Source: Planctomycetota bacterium
GTDB taxonomy: Bacteria; Planctomycetota; Planctomycetia; Pirellulales; Pirellulaceae
Assembly: GCA_016872775.1 (NCBI GenBank)
Contig: VGZA01000010.1
Location: 50,829 to 114,828, forward strand
Length of the DNA: 64,000 nt
Direction of reading: 5' to 3'
Shown: piece after piece, positions 36,631 through 46,770 of the stretch
Layout: every line of letters begins with the position of its first letter
Numbering within the stretch: the stretch's first letter is position 1
Made by a program: the position numbers and the translations under genes
The notes under the pieces: generated by a model
Seen by the model: only the letters and a program-made list of their open reading frames with translations
The model's database searches: none
Told to the model about the DNA's origin: nothing

Positions 36631-37764
36631 GGAGCGCATGATCACACGTACCCGATGGTTCTTGGTATCGCCGATGTAGACTCGCCCTGCTCGGTCGACG
36701 CAGATCCCGTGGGGCTGTGCCAGTGTGGCCTTGGATGCGGGGCCTGCGTCGCCGGAGAAGCGACCTGCCTTGCCGATCCCGCCGAGCGTGGAAACCAGGC
36801 CGCTTTTGGCGTCGATCAAGCGAATCGCGTCGTTTTCGGAATCTACGACGAACAGATTCTGTTGCTCGTCAACCGCCAGGCCTTTCGGACCATGGAAGGC
36901 GGCATCCTTCGCCGGTCCACCATCGCCGCTATATCCTGGCTTTCCCGTACCGGCCACATGGTGCAGCTTCCTGCTATCCAGCTCAATTCTCCAGATCGCG
37001 TGCCCTTCACGCAGCACGACCCAGAGCGTCCGCCCATCGGTCGCCATCGCACGTGGACCGGGCAACGGGGATTGGTCGGCCGCCGCACCTTCGCGCGGCG
37101 GCGCGAGTTCTCCGGTGCCGGCAAACGTCTCGATCAGGCCGGTACGCAGTACGACGCGACGAATGCGATGGTTACCGATGTCGGCGATATAAAGATGTCC
37201 TTTACCGTCCAGAACAATTCCGTGGGGCACTTGCAGTCGCGCCTTGATCGCCGGGCCACCGTCCCCGGAGAAGCCGGGCATGCCGTCGCCGGCGATCGTC
37301 GTGATCCGGCCGTCGATTCCGATGCGGCGAACGACATGATTCCGCATTTCTACTTCAAAGAGATTTCCTTGTTCGTCAAAGCGAACCTCATACGGCTCGT
37401 TCATCGCGGCTTCCACCGCCGGCCCGCCATCCCCCGCGTAACCGATGGCCCCCGTTCCGGCGACAACCGAGATCTTCTGCGATTCCCGTTCAAGACGCCA
37501 GATTCGATGATTACCAACTTCGGTGACGAAAAGATCACCACGCGGCCCGATCTCCACGCCAAAAGGCTGTCCAAGATTGACATGGAGCGGCGCGCCAGTT
37601 CGACCGTTGTCGGCCGCCTCCCCCGTGCCGGCAACGGTTAGGATCCGCGGCTCATCCGCCGCTTTGCCTGCGTTCACTCCGGAAAGCAACCCGGGTAGAT
37701 CCGGTTTCAGCAACAAGACGAACGCAGCAATAGCGGCGGAGGCGGAGTTTGTTTTCCGATTCAT
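36625..37764 (-). CDS. Secreted NHL-repeat beta-propeller protein
   Basis: 379 residues from the ATG at 37764. A signal peptide is present (SAAIAAFVLLL). Five or six NHL blades follow, each with the pattern TVAGTG...GDGGPA...P.G...D..G.LYIAD..NHRIR, for example YIADIGNHRIRRV and FVVDSENDAIRLID. Such propellers bind proteins, glycans or peptides, and some cleave peptidylglycine. Metal-site residues of lyases cannot be confirmed. The stop codon lies within a palindromic repeat. The gene is upstream of the DUF1549/DUF1501 pair on the same strand but 120 bp away, across that repeat. Confidence 0.9.
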   Translation of the reverse strand: MNRKTNSASAAIAAFVLLLKPDLPGLLSGVNAGKAADEPRILTVAGTGEAADNGRTGAPLHVNLGQPFGVEIGPRGDLFVTEVGNHRIWRLERESQKISVVAGTGAIGYAGDGGPAVEAAMNEPYEVRFDEQGNLFEVEMRNHVVRRIGIDGRITTIAGDGMPGFSGDGGPAIKARLQVPHGIVLDGKGHLYIADIGNHRIRRVVLRTGLIETFAGTGELAPPREGAAADQSPLPGPRAMATDGRTLWVVLREGHAIWRIELDSRKLHHVAGTGKPGYSGDGGPAKDAAFHGPKGLAVDEQQNLFVVDSENDAIRLIDAKSGLVSTLGGIGKAGRFSGDAGPASKATLAQPHGICVDRAGRVYIGDTKNHRVRVIMRSP

Positions 37765-38045
37765 GGGTGCTTCACCAGTCCTCGAGTTTCGTGGCGGCCA
37801 TCGCCGCCAGGATAACACGATCGGTGAGGCGCTGCGTATCGATCAGCTCGTTTTTTCCCGTTCCGCCAGCGCGCCGCGAGTCACGGGTGAAGGCACTCCC
37901 TAGCCCGTGCCCAGGAGGCGGCAGCATCGGCGATCCGCAATCAACCGCGAGTCCGAAAGTCACCGATTGACAGCGGAGTTCGCCCGAAATTACGATTCTT
38001 GCGCTGTTCAGTTCACCCAGCTAATCCTCTTTCGAGGATCCGTCC

Positions 38046-38570
38046 ATGATTCGTTGCTCTGCCTTTGTCGCCATTGCCGCCATCCTGTTTTCGCGCGGCG
38101 CGTTCGCCCAGGAGTTTCCGCAACCGGGTCCAGAACACAAATATCTCGCCGAAATGGAGGGGACCTGGGATGCCCGGGTCGACATGGGCGGCGAGAAGTC
38201 CAAAGGCGTTTCCACGTACAAGCTGATCTGCGGTGGAATGTGGATCGCCAGTGACTTTCAAGGGGACATCGGCGGCGCGAAGTTTCAGGGGCACGGCGTC
38301 GATGGATACGACCAGCACAAGAAAAAATATGTCGCGGTCTGGGTCGATTCCATGGAATCAGCGCCGATGCACCTGGTGGGAGACTTCGATGCCAAGACCA
38401 AGACGATGACGATGAAAGGCGAGACCTTCGGACTGGACGGCAAACCGCAACCGGTCAAGACAACCACGGTCCACAAGGATAAGAACACGATGGTCTTCAC
38501 GATGTACGCGATCGGACCCGACAACAAAGACCAGCCGATACTCTCGATAACCTACACACGCCGGAAGTAG
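38046..38570 (+). CDS. DUF1579 secreted protein
   Basis: 174 residues with a clear signal peptide (residues 1-22, cleaved near GAFAQE). The body matches DUF1579: LAEMEGTWDARVDMGGEKSKG, CGGMWIASDFQGDIGG, FQGHGVDGYDQHKKKYVAVWVDS and TKTMTMKGE. The fold is a lipocalin-like beta barrel of unknown ligand. It stands alone, with 225 bp upstream containing no obvious gene and a convergent gene 70 bp downstream. Confidence 0.9.
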   Translation: MIRCSAFVAIAAILFSRGAFAQEFPQPGPEHKYLAEMEGTWDARVDMGGEKSKGVSTYKLICGGMWIASDFQGDIGGAKFQGHGVDGYDQHKKKYVAVWVDSMESAPMHLVGDFDAKTKTMTMKGETFGLDGKPQPVKTTTVHKDKNTMVFTMYAIGPDNKDQPILSITYTRRK

Positions 38571-38641
38571 CCCTCCCCTGGTGCCGATCACCGGTGTTGC
38601 GCCGAGCGATCGCGGTGCGGCAGGCAATGCCAGATTCGAGT

Positions 38642-39355
38642 TTACTGCTGCAGCACGTTGTTCTGCTGTTGCAATCTTCGCGCCAGCATTAGAACGCGCC
38701 GTTCCAACTGCTCCAGTTCATCGAGGTCTTTGCCGGACTTCAGTCGCGACAATTTGGCGGTCATCAGGTTTAAGATCGCAAACAGGTCGTCGGCCCCTTC
38801 GCGCATGTTGAACTGGAATTCGCGGTCGACCATCTCTTCGATCAATTGCAGACTCTCGTCGGCCAACTGCGGGTTGACGGCGAGTTCCTCGAACGATTTT
38901 CGCAACGGCTCGCGATTATCCCGCAGGAATTTTCGGAACTCGACCTCGCTGATATCCATCGCCTTTTCCGCCATCTCGTCGACCTGCAACAGGACGTGCT
39001 CTTCCAGCTTCCCACGCAAATCGGGCAGTGAATTCTGGGCCTGTTTGCTGAGGCTTTCGGCCCAATCGGGGGCATGCCGCGTGACTTCGTCCTGAACGGT
39101 GCGTCGAGCGACGGGGAGCTGCTCCTCGATCCAGGTGGACGCCGCCGCGACCAGCGTATCCGGTTCCATGATTTCGGCGAGTTGCCGATAGCCGAAGATA
39201 AAATAGCCGGCAAGCAATGCCACGAGCAGCACGCCGACGATCAACGTAAAGCTGTTGGCAAGGCGAAGCCGGGACGCGGTGCGGCCGAGCATTTGTTGTG
39301 TCGATTCCAGAGTCGCATCGAGCGATGGTTGGTTTGTATGTGCAGGCTGGGACAT
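38642..39355 (-). CDS. Membrane-anchored coiled-coil protein
   Basis: 237 residues. One membrane helix (about 34-54, SFTLIVGVLLVALLAGYFIFG) is followed by a long, highly charged, almost entirely helical C-terminal part with heptad character (EEHVLLQVDEMAEKAMDISE, LERRVLMLARRLQQQNNVLQQ). No enzyme motif is visible. The C-terminal glutamine-rich end is low in complexity. It could be a scaffold or envelope protein. The family was not recognised. Confidence 0.75.
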   Translation of the reverse strand: MSQPAHTNQPSLDATLESTQQMLGRTASRLRLANSFTLIVGVLLVALLAGYFIFGYRQLAEIMEPDTLVAAASTWIEEQLPVARRTVQDEVTRHAPDWAESLSKQAQNSLPDLRGKLEEHVLLQVDEMAEKAMDISEVEFRKFLRDNREPLRKSFEELAVNPQLADESLQLIEEMVDREFQFNMREGADDLFAILNLMTAKLSRLKSGKDLDELEQLERRVLMLARRLQQQNNVLQQ

Positions 39356-39650
39356 GGTTGAGTTCCGAGTTCCGAGGTGAATTGTTGCTGTAAATGGCTA
39401 CTGGATTGGCCGTCGCGCTAGCAGTGTATTGGCGAGCCGGCTCTTGACGGAGTCTTGTTTCAGGGTGTCTTGGGTTCGACGGGAGTCCCGCGGAACTGTG
39501 GGTCCTGCACCCGCACTGGCTGGATCGGGTGGGAATCGAAAGTGTCGAACGACGACTGCGATTGGATTTCGACCGCCGACCTCCCCGTCTGGCTGTCGCC
39601 GCCTCCCGCGCGGCGCGAGCCGGCCCTGCCGTGGTCGCGACGATCGGGAA

Positions 39651-41807
39651 TCAGTTCGCGGCCGCGCCGGCAACCGACTTCGGCTGGCGCAGGACTTTCA
39701 TCCAGCGATAGACGGCTTCCAACAGGATCAATCCCACACAGCCGACCATCAAAATGATGAACAACGCGTTCAGCCCGCCGGTGATCGCCTGCAGGCGATT
39801 GTTGTTGTGGAGCCCTTCGCGCATCTGCGTCCAGAAGATGCGCGTCACAAGTTGGTAGGCGGCGGTGGAGGTCGTGGTGATCACGAACAGCATCGGGAAA
39901 AGAGTGAGCGCGGCCCATCGGGCGCGGCCGGAGTTGATTGCCACGGTGGTGACGCAAGCCAGAGCGATGACCGCCAGAAGTTGATTCGCGATTCCAAACA
40001 TCGGCCAGATGGTCTCGATCGAACCGGTCATGATCAGCCCGCCCCATCCGAAGGTCACCACGGCGGTCGACAAGACGGCGCCCGGGACCCAATCGGTTTT
40101 CTCGAATGGCTTATAGAAACGGGCCAGCGCTTCCTGCAGCAGAAAGCGGGCGATGCGCGTACCGGTATCGATGGTGGTGAGTATGAACAGGGCCTCGAAC
40201 ATGATGGCGAAGTGGTACCAGTACTTGATCGCGCCGTCGATCGCGAAATTACCGAAGCGGGACATGGCATCGGTGAAGATTTTGGACATGCCCACGGCCA
40301 GCGTCACCGCGCCGCCGGTGCGCCCGCGCAACGATTCGCCACCAACCTGCCGTTCGATCTCGGTGAGGTTGTCCGTTTGCGCGTTCATCTTCTCCAGCGC
40401 CGACGCATATTTCTCGACCTTGGCGAGGTCGATGTTGATGGCCCAGTAATCTCCTTGCGGCAGCGAGGCGGCGGCGATCAACGCGACGATGCCGACCAGT
40501 CCCTCGATCAACATCGCGCCGTATCCGATCATTCTTATGTCGCTTTCCCGGTGGATCATTTTGGGGGTGGTGCCCGACGAGACGAGGGCGTGGAAACCCG
40601 AGATGGCGCCGCACATGATGCAGATGAAGCAGAACGGGAAGATGGCGCCGCCCGCGACGTACGGCCCTCCACCCCCCGCGAAGATCTCGTTGACCATCGG
40701 CGATTCCAGCTTCGGATTCGCGACCACGACCGCGGCGATCAACAGCACCACGGTGCCAATCTTGAGAAAGCTCGAGAGATAATCGCGCGGGCAGAGCAGC
40801 ATCCAAACGGGAAGTACGGACGCGATGAAACCGTACCCGCAGATCGCGTAAATCGTGGAGTTCCGCGAAAGCGAAAAATAGGGTTCCAGGCTGGAGCCGG
40901 GTATCCAGGCACCGGCGATTGTGGCCGCCAGGGTCGCAATCGCGCCGATCAGCGAGGCCTCGACAATCGCGCCTTTGCGGATCTTGTACATGTATAATCC
41001 GACGAACAGCGCGATCGGAATTGTGCAGGCGATCGTAAAGGTGCCCCAGGAACTGCCGGGGATGGCTTGCGTGTATTGATCGTCGTTCAGTTCGAGCTGC
41101 TGTTGTTCCAATGTGAATGGAGAAGGTCCCGTGTCGCGCCGCGGATGCACCAGCACAAACGACTCGCCGCGTCGGACTTCCGCGCCGCTGGCGTAAACGA
41201 TTCGCGAATTGGCCGGGACCGTCGCAATCTGCCGGGTACCTTCCTCGCGATGCTCGATCCTGGCGTCCGGTTCCAGGACGATGCGTGTGCCTTTGGCCAG
41301 TTTGATTTCCTCGCCCCCGAGCGCCTTGACGACGACGACTCCCAGACCGGCCAGCGCAATGATGACCACAAACAGGATCGCCAGGGACGCCGTGCCTCCC
41401 GCGAGCGGGCTGATGTCGGTTCGGGCGATCTCGGCCAGCGATCGACCGTTGCGCCGGACGCTGGCGGCGAGTACCAGCATGTCCTGCACGGCTCCCGCCA
41501 GACAGACGCCGACCACGATCCAGATCAGGCCGGGCAGGTAGCCGAACTGGATCGCCAGCACCGGTCCGATCAACGGTCCCGCGCCGGAAATCGCCGCGAA
41601 GTGGTGGCCGAACAGCACCCATTTGTTTGTCGGATGATAGTTCTGACCGTCGTTCATCGTATGCGCGGGCGTGGTGCGGGAGTCGTCCAAAGCCGCGACT
41701 TTGGCAGCAAGAAACGCGCTGTAGTACCGGTAACCGATCGCCAGGCAGGCGAGCGCGAGCAGGATCACCGGCATGCCATGCCCCAGAATCGTCCGCAGAA
41801 ACTCCAT
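39651..41807 (-). CDS. cstA: Carbon starvation protein CstA-like transporter
   Basis: 718 residues with about 15-17 hydrophobic helices. CstA hallmarks are [39 protein letters not shown] start ([13 protein letters not shown]) and [19 protein letters not shown]. CstA/BtsT proteins import peptides or pyruvate with protons during carbon limitation. An insert of about 90 hydrophilic residues, [20 protein letters not shown] onward to [14 protein letters not shown], replaces the short loop found in E. coli CstA and should face outward. No YbdD/YjiX-like small partner gene is found next to it. The 295 bp downstream have no supported gene. Confidence 0.93.
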   Translation of the reverse strand: MEFLRTILGHGMPVILLALACLAIGYRYYSAFLAAKVAALDDSRTTPAHTMNDGQNYHPTNKWVLFGHHFAAISGAGPLIGPVLAIQFGYLPGLIWIVVGVCLAGAVQDMLVLAASVRRNGRSLAEIARTDISPLAGGTASLAILFVVIIALAGLGVVVVKALGGEEIKLAKGTRIVLEPDARIEHREEGTRQIATVPANSRIVYASGAEVRRGESFVLVHPRRDTGPSPFTLEQQQLELNDDQYTQAIPGSSWGTFTIACTIPIALFVGLYMYKIRKGAIVEASLIGAIATLAATIAGAWIPGSSLEPYFSLSRNSTIYAICGYGFIASVLPVWMLLCPRDYLSSFLKIGTVVLLIAAVVVANPKLESPMVNEIFAGGGGPYVAGGAIFPFCFICIMCGAISGFHALVSSGTTPKMIHRESDIRMIGYGAMLIEGLVGIVALIAAASLPQGDYWAINIDLAKVEKYASALEKMNAQTDNLTEIERQVGGESLRGRTGGAVTLAVGMSKIFTDAMSRFGNFAIDGAIKYWYHFAIMFEALFILTTIDTGTRIARFLLQEALARFYKPFEKTDWVPGAVLSTAVVTFGWGGLIMTGSIETIWPMFGIANQLLAVIALACVTTVAINSGRARWAALTLFPMLFVITTTSTAAYQLVTRIFWTQMREGLHNNNRLQAITGGLNALFIILMVGCVGLILLEAVYRWMKVLRQPKSVAGAAAN

Positions 41808-41973
41808 GGAACGTACTTACCCCTCGATCGAGTTTGCCAACCAGGTCCTAACGCCCCCGTACAATAGCCGACGTGCTGGGCAGCAGCAAGCTTCTCCGGG
41901 TGGACCGGGACTCGACGATACCTATAATGTGGCTCTTTGCTTTCCGTTCCGATACGCACGAAAGGTGATTCTC

Positions 41974-43014
41974 TTGGCAGAGCATGTCGTTATCATCGGC
42001 AGTGGTCCCGCGGGGTGGTCCGCGGCGGTCTATGCCGCCCGCGCGAATCTCCGGCCGCTGGTCTTCGAAGGCACCGTCCATCCGGACATGATCCCCTTGG
42101 GGCAGCTGGCGTTTACGACCGAAGTGGAAAACTATCCCGGTTTTCCGGCGGGCAATATCCGGGCCTTTGTGGAAAGCGCGGTGGCCAGCGACCGCCACTA
42201 CAATCTCCCGCCGCCACCCAAAGGCCACGAATCGCACTATGCGATCCAGGGCGCCGAACTGGTCGAGCTGATCAAGCAACAGGCGATCAACTTCGGCACG
42301 CGCGTCGTCCCGGACGACGTGGTCGATATTGACATCAGCTGCTGCCCTTTTCGGATCATTTCCGGCTCGAATCCTGTCGTCGAGGCGCACGCCGTGATTG
42401 TCGCAACGGGCGCACGGGCGAATTACCTGGGACTGCCGTCGGAAGAGAAGTTCAAGAACAAAGGCGTCAGTGCCTGCGCCGTCTGCGACGGAGCACTGCC
42501 CGGCTTTCGCAACAAACCGCTGGCCGTGATCGGCGGCGGCGACTCCGCGGTGGAGGAAGCGAGCTACCTGACCAAATTCGGCTCGATCGTTTACATGGTC
42601 CATCGCCGCGATCAGCTCCGCGCTTCGAAAATCATGCAGCAGCGCGCACTGACGAATCCCAAGATCGAAATGGTCTGGAATTCCCAGGTCGACGAGTGCC
42701 TGGGCGACAAATGGCTGACCGGAATCCGCTTGAAAAACAGCCAGACCGGCGCGACGCGCGAATTGGCGGTCAGCGGCATGTTCGTGGCGATCGGGCATAC
42801 GCCGAACACGGCTTTCCTGCACGAAAAACTCGAGACGAACGACAAAGGTTATCTGAAGCTGACCCGGCCTTTCCGGACCTGGACCAGTGTCGAGGGAATC
42901 TTCGCCGCGGGCGACGTGGCGGACGACTACTATCGCCAGGCGATTACGTCCGCAGGTACCGGTTGCATGGCGGCGCTTGACGCGGAACGCTGGCTCGTGG
43001 AACAAGGACTCTAG
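41974..43014 (+). CDS. trxB: Thioredoxin reductase
   Basis: 346 residues from a TTG at 41974, preceded by AAAGG eight bases upstream; a GTG three codons earlier is the alternative. It has the FAD motif [14 protein letters not shown], the redox pair Cys168/Cys171 in [11 protein letters not shown], the NADPH motif [12 protein letters not shown] and the FAD end motif [16 protein letters not shown]. It reduces thioredoxin using NADPH in the cytoplasm. A stretch rich in proline and histidine ([15 protein letters not shown]) enlarges the loop after the first FAD region relative to E. coli TrxB. It ends four bases before the MFS gene, so the two form an operon. Confidence 0.92.
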   Translation: MAEHVVIIGSGPAGWSAAVYAARANLRPLVFEGTVHPDMIPLGQLAFTTEVENYPGFPAGNIRAFVESAVASDRHYNLPPPPKGHESHYAIQGAELVELIKQQAINFGTRVVPDDVVDIDISCCPFRIISGSNPVVEAHAVIVATGARANYLGLPSEEKFKNKGVSACAVCDGALPGFRNKPLAVIGGGDSAVEEASYLTKFGSIVYMVHRRDQLRASKIMQQRALTNPKIEMVWNSQVDECLGDKWLTGIRLKNSQTGATRELAVSGMFVAIGHTPNTAFLHEKLETNDKGYLKLTRPFRTWTSVEGIFAAGDVADDYYRQAITSAGTGCMAALDAERWLVEQGL

Positions 43015-43018
43015 GCTC

Positions 43019-44773
43019 ATGAATTCACTGCAACGACCCTGGTACAAGGAACTCTCGCGCTATCATTGGTTCGTCTTTGTCGTTGCGGCCCTGGGCTGGT
43101 TGTTCGACACGATGGATCAGCAACTGTTCACGCTGGCGCGCACGCCTGCGATGCAGGAGCTGTTCGCCGGGCCGGGCGGCGCGGCGGCCGACAAGGCGAT
43201 CGTCGATACGTACGGTCCCTGGGCAACCTCGATATTCCTGATGGGATGGGCCACGGGCGGATTGTTGTTCGGTGTCTTGGGCGACCGCTACGGCCGGGCC
43301 AAAGTGATGATGTGGACGATCCTGGTCTACTCGCTGTTCACTGGCATCAGCGCCTTCTCCGTGACCTTCTGGGATTTCGCGCTCTGGCGGTTCCTGACCG
43401 GACTGGGAGTGGGCGGCGAATTCGCCGTCGGAGTTGCCTTGGTGGCGGAAGTGATGCCGGATCGGGCCCGCCCATTCGCTTTGGGGTTGTTGCAGGCGCT
43501 GTCCGCCGTCGGAAATATCGCCGCCGCTCTGATCAATCTTGGATTGGGTGAATACGAGCAGACCTTGGGACTGGGCACCGCCACCTTGATGGGATTCAAA
43601 CTCTCGCGCTGGCGCGTGATGTTCATGATCGGCACCGTCCCCGCATTGCTCTGCATCGTGATCCGAGCCCGCTTGAAAGAACCCGAACGCTGGCAGACGG
43701 CGAGCCATTCCGATGCCGCCAAACGCACTCTGGACCTGTACAGGGCTCTGTTTTACGATCCGGTGTGGCGCCGCCGCGCCTTACTGGGCGTGGTCCTGGC
43801 CACTTCGGGCGTGATCGGACTGTGGGGGATCGGGTTCTTCGCGGTCGACCTGAATCTCTCGATATTCCGCAAAGTGTTCGAAGCCGAGGCGCGGAGTCAG
43901 AGCGAATCGAACTGGGATCGGGCCCTTTTGCGGTCGCTGATCGCGGAGCCCGATCGGTTCAAGGACCTCAAGGTCAAGCTGAAACCAGCCGACTTCATCA
44001 GCACGGCCGCCGAAAACAAAGACCCGGCCATACTCTGGGATGCGATTGGGGAATTGACCGAACAGAAGCGGGAAATCAGCCTTGCTTCCGTGCTGGACCA
44101 CCTTGATACCGGAAACCCGGCCAAGAATCGCAAGCCGCAATCGGCCGACGACAGGCGTCGCCGCGAGGATTACCTCGCGGGCGAAAAGAACGCCTCGGGG
44201 GATGGCGGCGGCGACGGTGCCGCCGACCACGGCGCTGCGATCGCGTCAAATGCCGATCGGATCGCCGCGCGTTCGAAAGCGATTGCGGGGCGGGTGACCC
44301 GCTGGACATCGTTGACGTCAATGATGTTGAACATCGGCGCCTTCTTCGGCATCTATGGGTTCAGTCTTGTCTCGCATGTCATCGGCCGTCGCCTGACGTT
44401 CGCCATCGCGTTCGTGATCGCCGGACTCTCGACCGCTTATGTCTTTCTGAACATCTCTTCCACGTCCCACGTGTTCACGATGATTCCTCTGATGGGATTC
44501 TGCCAGCTGTCGCTTTTTGGCGGCTACGCGATTTACTTTCCGGAGCTGTTTCCGACGCGATTGCGCAGCACGGGAACGTCGTTCTGCTACAACGTCGGCC
44601 GGTTCATTGCCGCGATCGGTCCGTTCACGCTTGGTGTGCTGAACTCGAAGGTCTTCCACAACGCGCCCGAACCGTACCGCTATTCCGGCGCGGTGATGTG
44701 CGTGGTATTCCTGCTGGGGCTGATGGTGCTTCCGTTCTGTCCGGAAACCCGCGGCCAACCCTTGCCGGATTAG
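43019..44773 (+). CDS. MFS transporter with large hydrophilic insert
   Basis: 584 residues from the ATG at 43019. The MFS pattern is clear: GWLFDTMDQQLFTLA in helix 1, GVLGDRYGRAKVMMW in loop 2-3, RFLTGLGVGGEFAVGVALVAE in helices 4-5 and RRLTFAIAFVIAG in loop 8-9, close to the sugar/aromatic-acid:proton symporter subfamily. Between helices 7 and 8 is an insert of about 150 residues (roughly 290-440), highly charged and ending in a Gly/Asp/Ala-rich stretch (NASGDGGGDGAADHGAA). The substrate is unknown. Coupling to trxB by a four-base gap is unusual. Confidence 0.87.
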   Translation: MNSLQRPWYKELSRYHWFVFVVAALGWLFDTMDQQLFTLARTPAMQELFAGPGGAAADKAIVDTYGPWATSIFLMGWATGGLLFGVLGDRYGRAKVMMWTILVYSLFTGISAFSVTFWDFALWRFLTGLGVGGEFAVGVALVAEVMPDRARPFALGLLQALSAVGNIAAALINLGLGEYEQTLGLGTATLMGFKLSRWRVMFMIGTVPALLCIVIRARLKEPERWQTASHSDAAKRTLDLYRALFYDPVWRRRALLGVVLATSGVIGLWGIGFFAVDLNLSIFRKVFEAEARSQSESNWDRALLRSLIAEPDRFKDLKVKLKPADFISTAAENKDPAILWDAIGELTEQKREISLASVLDHLDTGNPAKNRKPQSADDRRRREDYLAGEKNASGDGGGDGAADHGAAIASNADRIAARSKAIAGRVTRWTSLTSMMLNIGAFFGIYGFSLVSHVIGRRLTFAIAFVIAGLSTAYVFLNISSTSHVFTMIPLMGFCQLSLFGGYAIYFPELFPTRLRSTGTSFCYNVGRFIAAIGPFTLGVLNSKVFHNAPEPYRYSGAVMCVVFLLGLMVLPFCPETRGQPLPD

Positions 44774-44899
44774 CGCGTCGCCGGGTATTACGGTCTCCGA
44801 GCACTTTGTCCCAACACCCAGCCCCGATTGCGGATTTGCTACCTTCGCGGACAGCTACCCGACGGAAGAGCTGCTGGAGGCGGCGGAATTACTCTACAT

Positions 44900-45775
44900 C
44901 ATCCTGCAATCGGAATTGCCCGATTCGGCCGCCGAGATCGCCCGATTCGGCGCGTTTCCCGGGCGGGCGGCAGGTCGTCTGGGATGCTCAGAGCAGTTCG
45001 GCCATCCTGGACGCACACGCGCGAACGGATGGCCGCCGGGTCCTGCCCCGTTATCGCTTCGATAAAGCCGACGTCATCGTGTCGCTCGGTGCCGATTTCC
45101 TCGGCACATGGATTTCACCTGTCGAGTACACCGCCGGCTGGCGCGCCGGTCGCATTTCGACGGTCGCGAGACCGCGTATGTCCCACCAAGTCCAGCTGGA
45201 AGGGCGCATGTCATTGACCGGCAGCAAAGCCGATCAGCGCATTCGCGTCGCTCCCGATGAGTATGCCGCCGTGCTCCATGGGCTTTACTGGTTACTGGAA
45301 GCGCTCGCGGGTGCTGCGGTGGAGGGCGCCGCGGGCTCACGAGCGATCGAAGGCCCGCTCGACGCACAACGCCTGCGGCAACTTGCCGGCCGGCTCTGGG
45401 ACGCCCGCGGCGCTCGTTGTCTCCGATAGCCAGGACCTTGCCGTACAGCTCCCAGGTGAACGGACTGAATCAGCTCCTCGAGAGTTACGGCAACAGGCTC
45501 GATATCGAGCGTCCCAGCCGGCAGCGGTCGGGCAGCGATCCACAGTTGAGCGAACCGTTGACCGAACTGGAGGCCGGAAAGGGTCGCGGCCTTGCTGGTG
45601 CTGGGACACGACTTGCTGCACGATCTGCCGGCCGCGGTGTCAGCCGCAGACTGGTTGAAACGCGTTCCACTCAAGGTGAGCTTTTCCGGGCGCGATCTTC
45701 AGCGGTCTGGCGATGGTGATTACCCTGCCCGTCCCCATTCACGACCCGCTGCTTTCAGAAAGCCTGCACTACCAT
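44900..45775 (+). pseudogene. Decayed ActB-like molybdopterin oxidoreductase gene
   Basis: Pieces of the molybdopterin-like half of ActB (alternative complex III) appear in successive frames. One frame gives VVWDAQSSSAILDAHARTDG, DKADVIVSLGADFLGTWISP and SHQVQLEGRMSLTGSKADQR (about 44970-45300). A second gives LNQLLESYGNRLDIERPSRQ (about 45455-45520) and a third gives LVLGHDLLHDLPAAVSAADW and VPLKVSFSGRD (about 45595-45700). At least two frame changes and stops separate them, and no complete gene can be built. A fragment with a possibly separate origin (LLEAAELLYIILQSELPDSA) lies at about 44865-44940. No other ACIII gene is in the window. Confidence 0.65.
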
Positions 45776-45885
45776 CCGTGAAAAGACGGGCGAGGGAACT
45801 GCACATCCGCATCACTCAACTCTTCCCATCCGATCCCCTTAGCGTCCTTGCGTCTTCGCGAGAACCCTCTCCCGATCCTCTGAAA

Positions 45886-46770
45886 CTACGGCAGATCGGC
45901 CAGAAACAGATCGTGCTTCCCGTTCCGTTCCGCCACATAGACGATACGATTGCCGTCCGGGTGCCAGATTGGATAGTCGTCACGTTCGGGATTGGCGGTG
46001 AGGCGTGTCTGTTCTGTTCCGTCGGGGCGCATCAGATAGATTTCGTAATTGCCATCGCGGCCACTAGTAAAAACAATCCGTTGGCCATCGGGCGCGAAGC
46101 GCGGCCGCAGATCCTGCAGCGGCTGCGTGGTAAGTCGATGCAGGTCACTGCCATCGGGCCGAGCCGTATAGATTTCGAAGTTGCCATCGCGCGACGAACC
46201 AAAAACGAATCGCTGTCCGTCCGGAGCGAAGTCAGGCCAATTATTGACGCCGGCGCCCGAGATTATTACGTGCGGTTTCCCCTGCGGCAACGGCATCATC
46301 AGGATGCTCTGTGTGTCCGTTTCCGCATAGCAGTAGAGCATCATCGAACCGTCCGGGGCGATTGCGGGCGAGCGAGCGCCGGAGAAACCTCCGCCCGGCG
46401 GGATTTCGGTTTCGGTTCCATTGGAGAGATTTTTCATGACGACCGCGAGGCTGAGATTACCTCGGCTTTGAATGAACGCAAGCCACTTACCGTCGCGCGA
46501 AAATGCGGGTTCAAATTCATTCTTGGTCTGCGTGGGGTGGACCGGTGTCGTGCTGCCATCGGCCAGTTTCAGCTTCATCAGCCGCAACTGGACAGCGGAC
46601 TCTTGGACGACGTAGACGATTTCCGCGCCGGTGTGGTCGACAAAGACGGGACAACTTTTAAACTGGCCGTCGCTGGTCAATCGCTTTTCTTCGGCGGGGC
46701 AGTCGGCGAGAACGGCCGAGACTCCGACGACGAGTATTACTCCCCTTATTGCGCTACGAGAGCAGTTCAT
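45886..46770 (-). CDS. TolB-like (PD40) beta-propeller protein
   Basis: 294 residues from the ATG at 46770, inside the last 17 bases of the upstream DUF1501 gene; a start at 46791 is also open. A signal peptide (GVILVVGVSAVLADC) is followed by PD40 repeats such as FSRDGKWLAFIQSRGNLSL, FAPDGQRFVFGSSRDGNFEI, FAPDGQRIVFTSGRDGNYEI and WHPDGNRIVYVAERNGKHDL. A cysteine near the cleavage site could allow lipidation. TolB-like propellers are periplasmic and bind proteins. Overlap with the DUF1501 gene indicates coupled translation. Confidence 0.88.
   Translation of the reverse strand: MNCSRSAIRGVILVVGVSAVLADCPAEEKRLTSDGQFKSCPVFVDHTGAEIVYVVQESAVQLRLMKLKLADGSTTPVHPTQTKNEFEPAFSRDGKWLAFIQSRGNLSLAVVMKNLSNGTETEIPPGGGFSGARSPAIAPDGSMMLYCYAETDTQSILMMPLPQGKPHVIISGAGVNNWPDFAPDGQRFVFGSSRDGNFEIYTARPDGSDLHRLTTQPLQDLRPRFAPDGQRIVFTSGRDGNYEIYLMRPDGTEQTRLTANPERDDYPIWHPDGNRIVYVAERNGKHDLFLADLP

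Noticed and set aside
39356..39650. Possible small gene downstream of cstA (a 91-codon minus-strand frame at 39398-39673)
   Set aside because: It overlaps the end of cstA, is rich in Arg and Pro, and does not resemble the YbdD/YjiX partner expected there.
39429..40997. A 522-codon plus-strand open frame
   Set aside because: It lies opposite the well-supported cstA gene, has abnormal Arg/Gly/His/Asp-rich composition and no recognisable domain. High GC produces such antisense frames.
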